From Campylobacterales bacterium (GTDB lineage: Bacteria; Campylobacterota; Campylobacteria; Campylobacterales; QNZT01): a stretch of DNA of 38,420 nt. Positions 37,873 to 38,420 of the stretch are shown here, in pieces. Made by a program: the position numbers and the translations under genes. How positions within the stretch are numbered: the stretch's first letter is position 1; every line of letters begins with the position of its first letter. Under the pieces are notes generated by a model. It had not been told where the DNA came from. It saw only the letters and a list, made by a program, of their open reading frames with translations, and did no database searches. The stretch lies in the NCBI GenBank assembly GCA_027084135.1, contig JALWLO010000103.1:1-38420 (forward strand), written 5' to 3'.

Positions 37873-37902
37873 ATCGGGTTAAAAGACAAACTTAAACCCG
37901 AT
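37873..37902 (-). terminator. Terminator-like hairpin at the end of the yfaZ-like gene
   Basis: - strand ATCGGGTT...AACCCGAT followed by TTTTC. Confidence 0.5.
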
Positions 37903-38420
37903 ATAACCGGCTGAATTGAAAGTTACATCTTTCTTGTTATAGTTTGTGTCGATATTTCTATATCCGAGGTATACATCGATATTTTGGATCACCTGCATAT
38001 CTGCCTCGATTCTATACTCAAGGTAGCTATCCGCATCTGAAAAAGAGAGCGGGGAGGGTGCGTAGGCAAACTTGATCCCAAGTGCGCTTTTTGGTAGATT
38101 TCCAAGATACATTCTAGCTTTTGCACTTACATATATAGGTAGAGCGATAAAATTTTCATCTAGGGCATCGTTGGAGCTAAGTATAGCTCTAAGCCCTACG
38201 CCAAACTTTAGATTTGGATAGCCGTAAGGTGAATTTTCTACATAAAATCCCGCTCCAAAGAGGTTGTCATCATCTCCGCTGATAAAATTGCCGTCAAAGT
38301 AGAAGTTTCTATACTCAAGTGAGTGGGTTTTCGTGGCAAGTGAGACTCTTCCCTCAATCTCAAGGTCACTGCTATTGATATTGAGACCAAGTGATGCTTT
38401 CTCTCCACCATGTAGTACAC
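37879..38420 (-). CDS. YfaZ-like outer-membrane beta-barrel protein (5' end outside window)
   Basis: Frame is open to the window edge: ...GGEKASLGLNINSSDLEIEGRVSLATKTHSLEYRNFYFDGNFISGDDDNLFGAGFYVENSPYGYPNLKFGVGLRAILSSNDALDENF...SAGYIGFKFVF*; terminal Phe and alternating strands typical of OMPs. Confidence 0.75.
   Translation of the reverse strand, partial: VLHGGEKASLGLNINSSDLEIEGRVSLATKTHSLEYRNFYFDGNFISGDDDNLFGAGFYVENSPYGYPNLKFGVGLRAILSSNDALDENFIALPIYVSAKARMYLGNLPKSALGIKFAYAPSPLSFSDADSYLEYRIEADMQVIQNIDVYLGYRNIDTNYNKKDVTFNSAGYIGFKFVF

Noticed and set aside
38238-38420. 60-aa ORF on - strand at the window edge
   Set aside because: Different frame from the continuous YfaZ-like OMP reading frame, which I translated open from 38420 to 37879.

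Overview
This is a housekeeping segment of a Campylobacterota (Epsilonproteobacteria)-type chromosome, judged from gene content and gene order; I did not determine the genus. The + strand block (1-15777) is tuf(3' end)-rpmG-tRNA-Trp-secE-nusG-rplK-rplA-rplJ-rplL-rpoB-rpoC-rpsL-rpsG-fusA-tRNA-Arg. The - strand block reads serB-tal-pilT-rplY-pth-lptG-like-lysA-pheA-hisC-fliF-fliG-fliH-dxs (29598 to 15803). A single + strand metF-like gene follows (29824-30738). A second - strand block reads yfaZ-like OMP-lpxB-greA-argC-lpxH-like phosphoesterase-cheV-cheAY-cheW (38420 to 30759). The genes themselves are ordinary, and I see no CRISPR, prophage, transposase or defence genes. Two non-genic signals stand out. 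(1) A highly iterated palindrome, TTAGTACTAA (core TAGTACTA), occurs 17 times by eye (9 perfect 10-mers), both in spacers and inside genes. It includes a perfect 28-bp double palindrome that supplies the stop codons of two convergent genes. It resembles HIP1 or uptake-sequence-type genome-wide motifs. (2) A 167-bp MITE-like imperfect inverted repeat with perfect 18-bp ends sits in the serB/metF divergent spacer. Smaller points are a 29-nt rpoB/rpoC overlap, a nested-stem L10-leader candidate, and several hairpins. All counts and alignments were done by eye.
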